From contig JADJCH010000065.1 of the NCBI GenBank assembly GCA_016703325.1, positions 1-48,948 on the forward strand: a stretch of DNA of 48,948 nt, in the 5' to 3' direction. The DNA comes from Burkholderiales bacterium. GTDB taxonomy: Bacteria > Pseudomonadota > Gammaproteobacteria > Burkholderiales > Burkholderiaceae_C. The notes beneath the pieces were generated by a model that did no database searches, was not told the origin of the DNA, and saw only the letters and a list, made by a program, of their open reading frames with translations. Positions 31,384 through 39,040 of this stretch are shown in pieces; within the stretch, counting starts at the first letter, position 1; each line of letters begins with the position of its first letter. The position numbers were made by a program, and so were the translations under genes.

Positions 31384-32649
31384 TCAGCCTGCGTACTTGC
31401 GTGCCGCATCGAACATCGCCCGCACATTGGGCGTGGGCGTCTCGTCCGGGATGCCGAAGGCGCCGTCCAGGATCAGCTTGCCGCCCTTGCGCCAGACCTC
31501 ATCGACCAGGCGCTTCACCGCGGCATCCACCTCGTGTGGCTGGCCGGTGGTGAGCAGCGAGGGTGAGAGGTTGCCGCGCAGCGCGACACGGTCGCCCAGC
31601 ACCTCGAAGGCTTTCACCATGTCGGTGCGCTCGAACCAGTAGATGCACTTGCCCGGCGGGATGTCCTTGATGATCTCCAGGCGTTTGGTGCAGTCGGCCT
31701 CCCACAGCGGCATCGGGATCAGGTCGGCCTCGATCAGCGTCAACATCAGTCGGCGGAAGGAGGGCCACCAGAACTCCTCGAACTGCTTCGGGCTCATGAA
31801 GGCGTCGGGCGCCCAGTGGATCGGGATGAAGACGATCGGGTGGTTCGCCGCACGGGCGTTGGCGATCGTCATGCGGGCGATGAACACCGCCGCCTTGTCC
31901 AGCACCTGCTTGAGCTTCTCCTTGTGCCGGAACAGGTCCTTCATCATCCCGGTGGCGCCGCGGAAGTAGTCGGCAATGAAGTCGTAGGGCGCGATCGAGT
32001 TGCCGCCGTTGATCAGCGGAAAACCCGCGGCGTTGATCTGGTTGACCCAGTCGATGTGGTTGGCGAAGAAGCGGTTGGTCTCCTCCGCCGCGGCGACGAT
32101 CTTCTCGAACGAGGCGCGCACCTCCGGCAGCGCAAAGGGCCGGATGCCGTTGACCAGGCGAAAGTAGTGCAGGCCGGGGAAGTCCGGCAGCTTGTCGAAA
32201 CCCTCGAACGCACCCGCCACCCGCGGCAGGTAGGTGTGCAGGTAGAAGCCGGTGGGGTCGAAGAGGAAGTCGTCGTACTCCTCGGCCTTCATGTACTCCC
32301 GGTCCAGGTACTGGAAGGGCTGCATCGGCCCCACGCCGTGGCCCGGCCACTGCAGCTGCTTGAACTCCAGCAGCTCCAGCGAGCGGCCCATGTTGGTGCC
32401 CATCAGCATCGGGTAGACGCCATCGGGTTCGAACTCGGCGACCACGTCGAAGCAGACCTTCTTGGCTTTCTCGTAGTCGTACATCAGCTCCTGGTAGGTG
32501 ATGCCGCCATGCGTGGCCGGCCAGAAGAAGCTCTGCATCGCCACCGGCATGCGGTCGGGCTGCTCCAGCCGGGCGCAGGCCAGGATGCGCTCGTAGCGGG
32601 CGTCGTAGGCGGCCTTGGCTTGCGCGGTCTGAGCATGAGCCCCGAGCAT
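31384..32649 (-). CDS. UroD-superfamily corrinoid methyltransferase (methyltransferase I)
   Basis: Protein of 421 residues related to uroporphyrinogen decarboxylase-fold methyltransferases (the MtaA/MtbA, CmuA and O-demethylase type), which transfer methyl between a substrate and a corrinoid protein, often using Zn. Candidate metal ligands are His278 (IPIHWAPDA), Glu317 and Cys320 (PLWEADC). The N-terminus YERILACARLEQPDRMPVAM is typical. As the only such enzyme in the operon it is the best candidate for demethylating the growth substrate. The ATG at 32649 has no ribosome site. An ATG at 32726, overlapping the stop of the corrinoid gene as ATGA like nearly every junction here, is out of frame by one base because of two G/C homopolymers in between. 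Confidence 0.85.
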   Translation of the reverse strand: MLGAHAQTAQAKAAYDARYERILACARLEQPDRMPVAMQSFFWPATHGGITYQELMYDYEKAKKVCFDVVAEFEPDGVYPMLMGTNMGRSLELLEFKQLQWPGHGVGPMQPFQYLDREYMKAEEYDDFLFDPTGFYLHTYLPRVAGAFEGFDKLPDFPGLHYFRLVNGIRPFALPEVRASFEKIVAAAEETNRFFANHIDWVNQINAAGFPLINGGNSIAPYDFIADYFRGATGMMKDLFRHKEKLKQVLDKAAVFIARMTIANARAANHPIVFIPIHWAPDAFMSPKQFEEFWWPSFRRLMLTLIEADLIPMPLWEADCTKRLEIIKDIPPGKCIYWFERTDMVKAFEVLGDRVALRGNLSPSLLTTGQPHEVDAAVKRLVDEVWRKGGKLILDGAFGIPDETPTPNVRAMFDAARKYAG

Positions 32650-32671
32650 CGTGACGTCGTTGCCGGCGCGC

Positions 32672-32697
32672 GGGGGGGGCGGGGCCCGGGGGGGGGG
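32672..32697. repeat. G8 and G10 homopolymer tracts at the methyltransferase start
   Basis: Runs of eight G (32672-32679) and ten G (32688-32697), separated by CGGGGCCC, lie between the coupled ATG (32726) and the in-frame ATG (32649) of the UroD-family gene. One extra base in either run would join the two frames. This is either a sequencing/assembly length error or a slippage-prone, potentially phase-variable site. Confidence 0.8.
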
Positions 32698-32722
32698 ATC
32701 GTGCTGAGGCGGTTCTGCGCAC

Positions 32723-33397
32723 TCATGCCGCCACCCCCATCCAGTTGCGGCACAGGCCCACGGCCTCCACCGCGTTGACGCCGAAGGCGTCCGCCCCGGT
32801 GTAGGCGCGCACCGTCTCGTCGATCTGGCCGCCGCCGATCATCACCTTGAAGCCGGGGCGGATGCCGGCGGCGTCGAAGGCGGCGATGGTCTCCTTCATC
32901 GAGTCGAAGGCCAGCGTCAGGAAGCCCGACAGGCCCACCACCGTCGGCTGGAAGGACTTGATTTCCTCGATGAAGGTCTGCACCGGCACGTCCACGCCGA
33001 TGTCCTTCACCTCGAAGCCGTTGATGTCGAGCATGAAGGTGACGATGTTCTTGCCGATGTCGTGCAGGTCGCCGTGCACCGTGCCGATCAGCACCTTGCC
33101 GTGCGTCTGCGCCGCGCCGCCGCCCGCAGCCTTGATGAGCGGCTTGGCGACGGCGCCGATGGTGTCGAGCATCTCGCCGGCCAGCACCAGCTCGGGCAGG
33201 AAGTACTCGCCCTCCTCGAAGCGCTTGCCCACGATGTCCATCGCCGCGCGGCAGAGGTCCAGCACGTGCATCGGGCTGACCTTGTCCTCCAGCAGCATGC
33301 GGTTGGCCAGCGGCAGCGCGTCGTCCTCGTTCATGTCGGCCAGCCATTCGACGAGCTGGCGCTCCTCATCGGTCCATTCTTCGATCGGTTTGGCCAT
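32723..33397 (-). CDS. Corrinoid protein (B12-binding methyl carrier)
   Basis: Methyl-carrier of 224 residues of the MtaC/MttC/MtvC type. The N-terminal four-helix cap is at about 8-92 (LANRMLLEDKVSPMHVLDLCRAAMDIVGKRFEEGEYFLPELVLAGEML). The Rossmann B12 domain has the base-off DxHxxG motif Asp110-Leu-His112-Asp-Ile-Gly115 (GTVHGDLHDIGKNIV), Ser157 in GLSGFLT, and GGG at 188-190. His112 is the expected lower cobalt ligand. AGGAG precedes ATG 33397. Its stop overlaps the out-of-frame ATG at 32726 of the methyltransferase gene. Length and single-domain architecture match dedicated catabolic carriers, not MetH. Confidence 0.95.
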   Translation of the reverse strand: MAKPIEEWTDEERQLVEWLADMNEDDALPLANRMLLEDKVSPMHVLDLCRAAMDIVGKRFEEGEYFLPELVLAGEMLDTIGAVAKPLIKAAGGGAAQTHGKVLIGTVHGDLHDIGKNIVTFMLDINGFEVKDIGVDVPVQTFIEEIKSFQPTVVGLSGFLTLAFDSMKETIAAFDAAGIRPGFKVMIGGGQIDETVRAYTGADAFGVNAVEAVGLCRNWMGVAA

Positions 33398-33446
33398 CGT
33401 GGTCTCCTCGGTGGGTGTTCGGTGGGGGTTCGGTGGGGGTTTGAAA

Positions 33447-34898
33447 TCAGGAAGCGGACTCGGGCGGCCGGCCCGGCAGGCTGCGCAGGCCGGCCTCGAC
33501 GATCACCTGCGCCAGCGTGGCCTCGTTGCGGTGGCCCATCAGGTGGATGCCGGCCACACCCTCCAGGCGCTGCAGCGCGTGAATCGTCTCGATGCAGACG
33601 CGCCGGCCTTCGGCACGCTGGTCCTCGGCGGCGGCGATGCGCGTGATGACGGCGTCCGGCACCGCCACGCCGGGCACGTGCTCGGCCATCCACTTCAGAC
33701 CCTTGGCGCTGGGCAGCGTGCCCACGCCGATCAGCAATGCGGCGCGGCGGTGCAGGCCGCGGCGGCAGGCCTCGTCCAGGAAGGCGCGCAGGCGGTCCAG
33801 GTCGAAGCAGAACTGGGTCTGGATGAAACGGGCGCCCGCGTCGATCTTGCGTTCCAGGTTGTCCACCCGGTCGACAAAGGGCGGAACGAAGGGGTTGGCG
33901 GTGGCGCCCAGGAACAGCCGCGGCGCCTGCTCCAGCGGCCGGCCGGAGGCGTAGGTGCCGCGCGCCGTCATGCCCTGCAGCACGCCCAGCAGGTTGACGG
34001 CATCCAGGTCAAACACCGGCTTGGCCTGCGGGTGGTCGCCCTGGCTCACGTCGTCGCCGGTCAGGCAGAGCACGTTGCGCACGCCCAGTGCCGCAGCGCC
34101 CAGCACGTCGCCCTGCACCGCGATGCGGTTGCGGTCGCGGCAGCCCACCTGGCAGACCGGCTCGAAGCCCGCCGCCACCAGCACCGAGGCCGCCGCCACG
34201 CTGGACATGTGGCAGTTGCCGCCCGCGCCATCGGTGATGTTGATCGCGTCCACCAGGCCACGGAAGCGCTCGGCCCGCGCCAGCAGCACGGCCGGATCGG
34301 GCGAATCGGGCGGGGCGATCTCCACCGTCACGGCGAACCCCTGGCCACGCAGCGCGTCCTGCAGGGCCGCGTCGAACGCGCTGACCGGCTCGACCGGCGG
34401 TGCTTTTGGCCGGATGTCCGGCGGGATGTCCGGCGGGGCGGCCTGCGTCACCGGGGCCGCACCCGGCTCCGGCTGGATCACCTGGATCCAGGTCGAACGC
34501 TCGCTGCGGCGCCGGTCCAGCGGCGCCAGCCAGGGCGCAGCCACCGAGCCGGCACGGCGCTGGCCGTCACCGGCTTCCAGCCAGACGCAGCGCATCTGCG
34601 GCTTCACCTCGCAACCCCCGTCGGCGCGCACGCCTCCGCAGGGGCCGTTGCGCAGCTGCTTGGCGCAGTTCATCGGGCAGGCCATGCCGGTGTGGCCCAG
34701 CACGCACTGGCCGCACATGCGGCAGTCGAACAGCAGGCCCTTGCCGGCGCGCTCCAGCGGGCGCAACCAGCGCTCGCTGCGCGCCAGCCCCAGGCCGCGC
34801 GCCAGGGGCGCCAACCGCGGCGCCCAGCGCGCACCCCAGCGGTAGACACGCTCCAGCCCCGCCGCGTGGCGGACGGACCAGCGCGCCAGCGCGTTCAT
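33447..34898 (-). CDS. MetV-MetF fusion: methylenetetrahydrofolate reductase with Cys-rich N-terminal domain
   Basis: Protein of 483 residues. Residues about 50-110 form a cysteine-rich domain of the MTHFR_C/MetV type with eight Cys (59, 62, 65, 74, 78, 87, 96, 104; DCRMCGQC, MACPMNC, NGPCGG). A Pro-rich linker (about 140-185) leads to a MetF TIM barrel (about 190-470: VTVEIAPPDSPDP, VDAINITDGAGGNCHMSS, NVLCLTGDD, FIQTQFCFDLDRL). In acetogens MetV and MetF are separate subunits; here they are one chain with the MetV part first. It should oxidise methyl-THF to methylene-THF in a catabolic pathway, delivering electrons to a carrier. It is first in the corrinoid operon, 49 bp before the corrinoid gene. 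The ribosome site is weak. Confidence 0.87.
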   Translation of the reverse strand: MNALARWSVRHAAGLERVYRWGARWAPRLAPLARGLGLARSERWLRPLERAGKGLLFDCRMCGQCVLGHTGMACPMNCAKQLRNGPCGGVRADGGCEVKPQMRCVWLEAGDGQRRAGSVAAPWLAPLDRRRSERSTWIQVIQPEPGAAPVTQAAPPDIPPDIRPKAPPVEPVSAFDAALQDALRGQGFAVTVEIAPPDSPDPAVLLARAERFRGLVDAINITDGAGGNCHMSSVAAASVLVAAGFEPVCQVGCRDRNRIAVQGDVLGAAALGVRNVLCLTGDDVSQGDHPQAKPVFDLDAVNLLGVLQGMTARGTYASGRPLEQAPRLFLGATANPFVPPFVDRVDNLERKIDAGARFIQTQFCFDLDRLRAFLDEACRRGLHRRAALLIGVGTLPSAKGLKWMAEHVPGVAVPDAVITRIAAAEDQRAEGRRVCIETIHALQRLEGVAGIHLMGHRNEATLAQVIVEAGLRSLPGRPPESAS

Positions 34899-34941
34899 CG
34901 CGAGGGCACCGGCCCGGGGCCGGCGAGGGGTTGTGGCTCGA

Positions 34942-34951
34942 ATGGATCCAT
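34942..34951. promoter_or_regulatory. Second VanR-like operator palindrome (downstream site)
   Basis: ATGGATCCAT shares the TGGATCCA core of the upstream palindrome. The two centres are 53 bp apart, close to five helical turns, and this copy falls in the predicted leader near +31, the layout expected for two repressor sites on one promoter. Confidence 0.55.
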
Positions 34952-34983
34952 AGATGGGTTTAAATCATCAATTCAGCCCAGAC

Positions 34984-35012
34984 AAGTTATCAAATTGGAT
35001 CCAATTAAACAA
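34984..35012 (-). promoter_or_regulatory. Sigma-70-type promoter of the corrinoid operon
   Basis: On the minus strand TTGTTT (35007-35012) and TAACTT (34984-34989) are separated by 17 bp, giving a start near 34977 and a 79-nt leader before ATG 34898. The spacer is filled by the operator-like palindrome 34993-35006. Confidence 0.6.
34993..35006. promoter_or_regulatory. Palindrome identical to the VanR operator core
   Basis: AATTGGATCCAATT is a perfect 14-bp palindrome containing ATTGGATCCAAT, the core of the vanillate-responsive GntR repressor (VanR) operator of Caulobacter. It sits exactly between the predicted -35 and -10 of the corrinoid operon promoter, where a repressor would block RNA polymerase. 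No GntR-type gene is present in the window. Confidence 0.7.
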
Positions 35013-35028
35013 CCCGGGAGACCCGCAG
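35007..35028 (-). repeat. 22-bp element shared with the luxR-vanA promoter, copy 1
   Basis: The 22 bp here are identical to 48591-48612 in the same orientation relative to the downstream genes. The block includes the TTGTTT -35 hexamer and 16 bp upstream of it, containing the inverted repeat CGGG-TCT-CCCG centred near -43 of the predicted start, a typical class II activator position. Confidence 0.75.
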
Positions 35029-35508
35029 ATCTCAGTCGATGCGATTTGATCCAGATCAGAAGCCGGCTCCTTGGGGCCCTGGCGAGCACGGGAGTGGAAG
35101 CTGGATCCCGATCCGGTCGAGCTGAAGAAGCGTGGCGACAAGGGCCAGGTCGACATGCAGCAGGGCATCGCCAACGCCGACTGTCGATGATGGGATGCTC
35201 AGATGACCTTCGGTTGCGAGCGATCACGGGCGGCCAACGACCCAGCTCCGACACAAAGCATGTGGGAGAGCCTGCCAAAAAGCGGCCATTGGCGTTCGTT
35301 GCGGGTTCAGGGCACGAAATGGATCAGGTACTGACCTGGAATCGCTCCAGCGTTGGTAGCCTGCAAACGCATCCAGCCGATGCGGGGCCCTCTCGCCCCA
35401 AAATGGTGGCATTCAAGACGACGCACTTCATGGGCCAACGGCCACAATCCGTAGCCGTCCGCTCGTCGAGCAGCCTGTCGGTCCATCGCCTACCGCGTTC
35501 GTTACCCC
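35029..35508. other. Non-coding gap before hsdR with possible gene remnant
   Basis: About 480 bp with no gene I can support. A short plus-strand frame around 35099-35190 (reading ...LDPDPVELKKRGDKGQ... to a TGA near 35188) looks protein-like and could be the tail of a lost gene, but it has no start. The hsdR promoter should lie toward the right end; no clear hexamers were recognised. Confidence 0.4.
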
Positions 35509-38500
35509 ATGCCTTCGTCCAAGTCTGCATACGACCCGTCGCCCGGAGCACCGAGCCCCGTCGTCAAAGAAGAGCACATCGAGTACGGCTTCATCGGCAA
35601 GCTGCAAGGCCTGAAGTACGAGTACCGCCCAGACATCCGCGACCGCGCCGCGCTGGAGCGCAACTTCCGCGAGAAGTTCGAAGCCCTGAACCGGGTCCAC
35701 CTGTCCGACGGTGAGTTCACCCGCCTGCTGGACGACATCGTCACGCCCGACGTCTTCACCGCGTCCCGGAAGCTGCGTGAGCGCGAAACATTCACCCGCG
35801 ACGACGGCACCCCGCTGAACTACACCCTGGTCAACATCAAGGACTGGTGCAAGAACAGCTTCGAGGTCGTCAACCAGCTGCGCATCAACACCGACTACAG
35901 CCACCACCGCTACGACGTTCTCATCCTCATCAACGGTGTGCCCTGCGTGCAGATCGAGCTCAAGACGCTGGGCATCAGCCCGCGCCGCGCCATGGAGCAG
36001 ATCGTTGACTACAAGAACGACCCCGGCAACGGCTACAGCAAGACCCTGCTGTGCTTTCTGCAGCTGTTCATCGTCAGCAACCGCACCGACACCTGGTACT
36101 TCGCCAACAACAACGCGCGGCACTTCGCCTTCAACGCCGACGAGCGCTTCCTGCCCATTTACCAGTTTGCCGACGAGGCCAACAAGAAGATCACCCACCT
36201 CGACCACTTTGCCGAGACCTTCTTGCCCAAATGCACGCTGGGTCAGGCCATCAGCCGTTACATGGTGCTGGTGGCCAGTGAGCAAAAGCTGCTGATGATG
36301 CGGCCGTACCAGGTGTACGCGGTCAAGGCCATCGTGGAGTGCATCCACCAGAACAGCGGGAATGGCTACATCTGGCACACCACCGGCAGCGGCAAGACGC
36401 TCACATCCTTCAAGGCTTCCACGCTGCTCAAGGACAACCCAGACATCGAAAAGTGCCTGTTCGTGGTCGACCGCAAGGACCTGGACCGCCAGACCCGAGA
36501 AGAATTCAACCGCTTCCAGGAAGGCTGCGTCGAAGAGAACACCAACACCGGCGCGCTGGTGCGCCGCCTGCTTTCAGACGATTACGCCGACAAGGTCATC
36601 GTCACCACCATCCAGAAGCTGGGCCTGGCGCTGGACGAAAACAGCAAGCGCAACAAGCAACGCAAGAAAAACGACCTCAAGACCTACAAGGAGCAGCTCG
36701 AACCGCTGAGCGACAAGCGCATCGTCTTCATCTTCGACGAATGCCACCGCTCGCAGTTTGGCGACAACCACGAGGCCATCAAGACCTTCTTCCCCAAGGC
36801 CCAGCTCTTCGGGTTCACCGGCACGCCCATCTTCGAGAAGAACGCCACCGCCAAACAGTTCGAAGGCGAGGAAGGCCAGTTCAAGACCACTGAAGACCTG
36901 TTTCAGAAACAGCTGCACGCCTACACCATCACCCACGCGATTGAAGACGCCAACGTGCTGCGCTTCCACGTGGACTACTACAAGCCCGAAGGCCACAACA
37001 CCAAGGTGCCTCCGCCCAAGCCCGGCGAAGCCCTGGCCAAGAAAGCCGTGGTCGAAGCCATCCTGGCCAAGCACGACACCGCCACCGCCGGACGCCGCTT
37101 CAACGCCGTGCTGGCCACCGCCAGCATCAACGACGCCATCGAATACCACGGCCTGTTCGATGAACTGCAAAAGGCAAAGCAGGCAGCCCAGCCGGCCTTC
37201 CAGCCGCTGAACATCGCCTGCGTGTTCTCACCCCCGGCCGAAGGCAACCCCGACGTGAAGCAACTGCAGCAGGACCTGCAGCAGGAAAAGGCCGACAACG
37301 AGGAAGACCCCGAAGGCAAGAAGGCCGCGCTCAAAGCCATCCTGGCCGACTACAACGCCCGCTACGGCACCAACCACCAGATCGGCGAGTTCGACCTGTA
37401 CTACCAGGACGTGCAAAAGCGCATCAAAGACCAGCAGTGGCCCAACGCCGACTTCCCCCCCGCCAAGAAGATCGACATCACCATCGTGGTCGACATGCTG
37501 CTCACCGGCTTTGACAGCAAGTACCTGAACACGCTGTACGTGGACAAGAACCTCAAATACCACGGGCTCATCCAAGCCTTCTCGCGCACCAACCGCGTGC
37601 TCAACGGCAGCAAGCCCTACGGCAACATCCTCGACTTCCGCCAACAGCAAGCCAACGTGGACGAAGCCATCGCCCTGTTCTCGGGCGAAAACGCCACCGA
37701 GGAAGAACGCAAGATCTGGCTGGTGGACAAAGCCCCCGTGGTCATTGAAAAGCTCGACGCTGCCGTGCAGAAGCTGGCCGACTTCATGCAGACCCAGGGC
37801 CTGCCTTGCGCGGCCGAGGCCGTGCCCCAGCTCAAGGGGGACGACGCCCGCGCCGCCTTCATCAAGGCCTTCAAGGAAGTGCAGCGCCTCAAGACCCAGC
37901 TGGACCAGTACACCGACCTGACCGCCGACAACGGCGCCGCCATCGAAGCCATCCTGCCGCGCGAAGACCTGCAGGCCTTCCGTGGCGTGTACCTCGACAC
38001 CGCCCAGCGCCTCAAGGCACAGCAAGGCAAGACCCTGCCCGACACCGACGACAAGACCGGCGCCGACGAAGTGGACCAGCTCGACTTCGAGTTCGTGCTG
38101 TTCGCCAGCGCCGTGATCGACTACGACTACATCATGGGCCTGATGTCTCGCTTCACCCAGCAGGGTACGGGCGGCAGCAAGCTGAAGATGAGCCGCGAGC
38201 AGCTCATCGGCATCATCGCGGCCGACGCCAAGTTCATGAACGAGCGCGACGACATCGCCGCCTACATCAACACCTTGAAGGCCGGCGAAGGCCTCAGCGA
38301 AACCGCCATCCGCGAGGGCTACCTCCGCTTCAAGAAAGAACGGGACGGCGCCGAGCTGGCCGCCATCGCCAACCGGCACGGTCTGGCCACTCCCGCCCTG
38401 CAAGCCTTTGTGGACCAGACGCTGCAACGCCTGATCCTCGACGGCGACGCCCTCAGTGCCCTCATGGAACCGCTTCAGCTCGGCTGGAAGGCGCGGGCAC

Positions 38501-38595
38501 AAGCCGAGACCGCGCTGATGGCCCAACTGATGCCCCTGCTGAACAAGCGCGCCCAGGGGCGCGAGATCTCAGGACTCGGCGCCTATGAGCAGTAA
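35509..38595 (+). CDS. hsdR: Type I restriction enzyme, R (motor/nuclease) subunit
   Basis: DNA translocase and endonuclease subunit of 1028 residues, acting with HsdM and HsdS. The N-terminal PD-(D/E)XK nuclease core is visible as DVLILINGVPCVQIELK (ELK near residue 150). The superfamily 2 helicase follows with Walker A TTGSGKTLTS near residue 292, DECHRS near residue 409, GFTGTP, and motif VI-like HGLIQAFSRTNRV. The C-terminal helical region mediates binding to the methylase. All key motifs are intact. It is followed by a DUF1016 gene overlapping by 11 bp and then hsdS. The ATG at 35509 gives the normal start. Confidence 0.96.
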   Translation: MPSSKSAYDPSPGAPSPVVKEEHIEYGFIGKLQGLKYEYRPDIRDRAALERNFREKFEALNRVHLSDGEFTRLLDDIVTPDVFTASRKLRERETFTRDDGTPLNYTLVNIKDWCKNSFEVVNQLRINTDYSHHRYDVLILINGVPCVQIELKTLGISPRRAMEQIVDYKNDPGNGYSKTLLCFLQLFIVSNRTDTWYFANNNARHFAFNADERFLPIYQFADEANKKITHLDHFAETFLPKCTLGQAISRYMVLVASEQKLLMMRPYQVYAVKAIVECIHQNSGNGYIWHTTGSGKTLTSFKASTLLKDNPDIEKCLFVVDRKDLDRQTREEFNRFQEGCVEENTNTGALVRRLLSDDYADKVIVTTIQKLGLALDENSKRNKQRKKNDLKTYKEQLEPLSDKRIVFIFDECHRSQFGDNHEAIKTFFPKAQLFGFTGTPIFEKNATAKQFEGEEGQFKTTEDLFQKQLHAYTITHAIEDANVLRFHVDYYKPEGHNTKVPPPKPGEALAKKAVVEAILAKHDTATAGRRFNAVLATASINDAIEYHGLFDELQKAKQAAQPAFQPLNIACVFSPPAEGNPDVKQLQQDLQQEKADNEEDPEGKKAALKAILADYNARYGTNHQIGEFDLYYQDVQKRIKDQQWPNADFPPAKKIDITIVVDMLLTGFDSKYLNTLYVDKNLKYHGLIQAFSRTNRVLNGSKPYGNILDFRQQQANVDEAIALFSGENATEEERKIWLVDKAPVVIEKLDAAVQKLADFMQTQGLPCAAEAVPQLKGDDARAAFIKAFKEVQRLKTQLDQYTDLTADNGAAIEAILPREDLQAFRGVYLDTAQRLKAQQGKTLPDTDDKTGADEVDQLDFEFVLFASAVIDYDYIMGLMSRFTQQGTGGSKLKMSREQLIGIIAADAKFMNERDDIAAYINTLKAGEGLSETAIREGYLRFKKERDGAELAAIANRHGLATPALQAFVDQTLQRLILDGDALSALMEPLQLGWKARAQAETALMAQLMPLLNKRAQGREISGLGAYEQ

Positions 38596-39040
38596 GAAGG
38601 CGCCCACACCCGTGAACAAGCCTTCGGCGCCATCCGCCACACCCGGCGACTTTGATGCGCTGGTGTCCGCCATCGTTCGCATCCATGGCCAATCGCAAGC
38701 CCTGGCGGCCAAGGCCGTCAACACCAGCCTGACCGTGCGCAACTGGCTGATCGGCCACCGCATCGTGGCGTTCGAGCAGCAGGGCAAAGACCGCGCGGCC
38801 TATGGCGAAAGGCTCTTGCCCGCCTTGGCCCAGCGCCTGGCGGCGACCGGGCTCAAGCGGGTGGACGCCCGCGAGCCGCGCCGCTTCCGGCTCTTCTACA
38901 GCGTGTACCCGCAGATTCGGGAGACGCTGTCTCCCGAATGGCTGGCGGGCCCTGGGGCTGCGGCCTTGCCAGCGGCGCTGGCCTGCCAGGAAGAGATAGA
39001 ACGCTTCATCACCCAGGTCAGCCAGGAGGCGGGGGCATGA
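38585..39040 (+). CDS. DUF1016 N-terminal-domain protein (short YhcG relative)
   Basis: Small protein of 151 residues matching the helical N-terminal DUF1016 domain (RIHGQSQALAAKAVNTSLTVRNWLIGHRIVAFEQQGKDRAAYGERLLPALAQRLAA, then RRFRLFYSVYPQIRETLSPEW). Full-length DUF1016/YhcG proteins carry a C-terminal PD-(D/E)XK nuclease domain that is absent here. Such short versions recur beside type I restriction genes; function unknown. It overlaps hsdR by 11 bp and hsdS by 4 bp (ATGA), so it is an integral member of the operon. Confidence 0.85.
   Translation: MSSKKAPTPVNKPSAPSATPGDFDALVSAIVRIHGQSQALAAKAVNTSLTVRNWLIGHRIVAFEQQGKDRAAYGERLLPALAQRLAATGLKRVDAREPRRFRLFYSVYPQIRETLSPEWLAGPGAAALPAALACQEEIERFITQVSQEAGA

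Noticed and set aside
35099..35190. Short protein-like plus-strand frame before hsdR
   Set aside because: No start codon, no ribosome site and no family recognised; noted only as a possible remnant.
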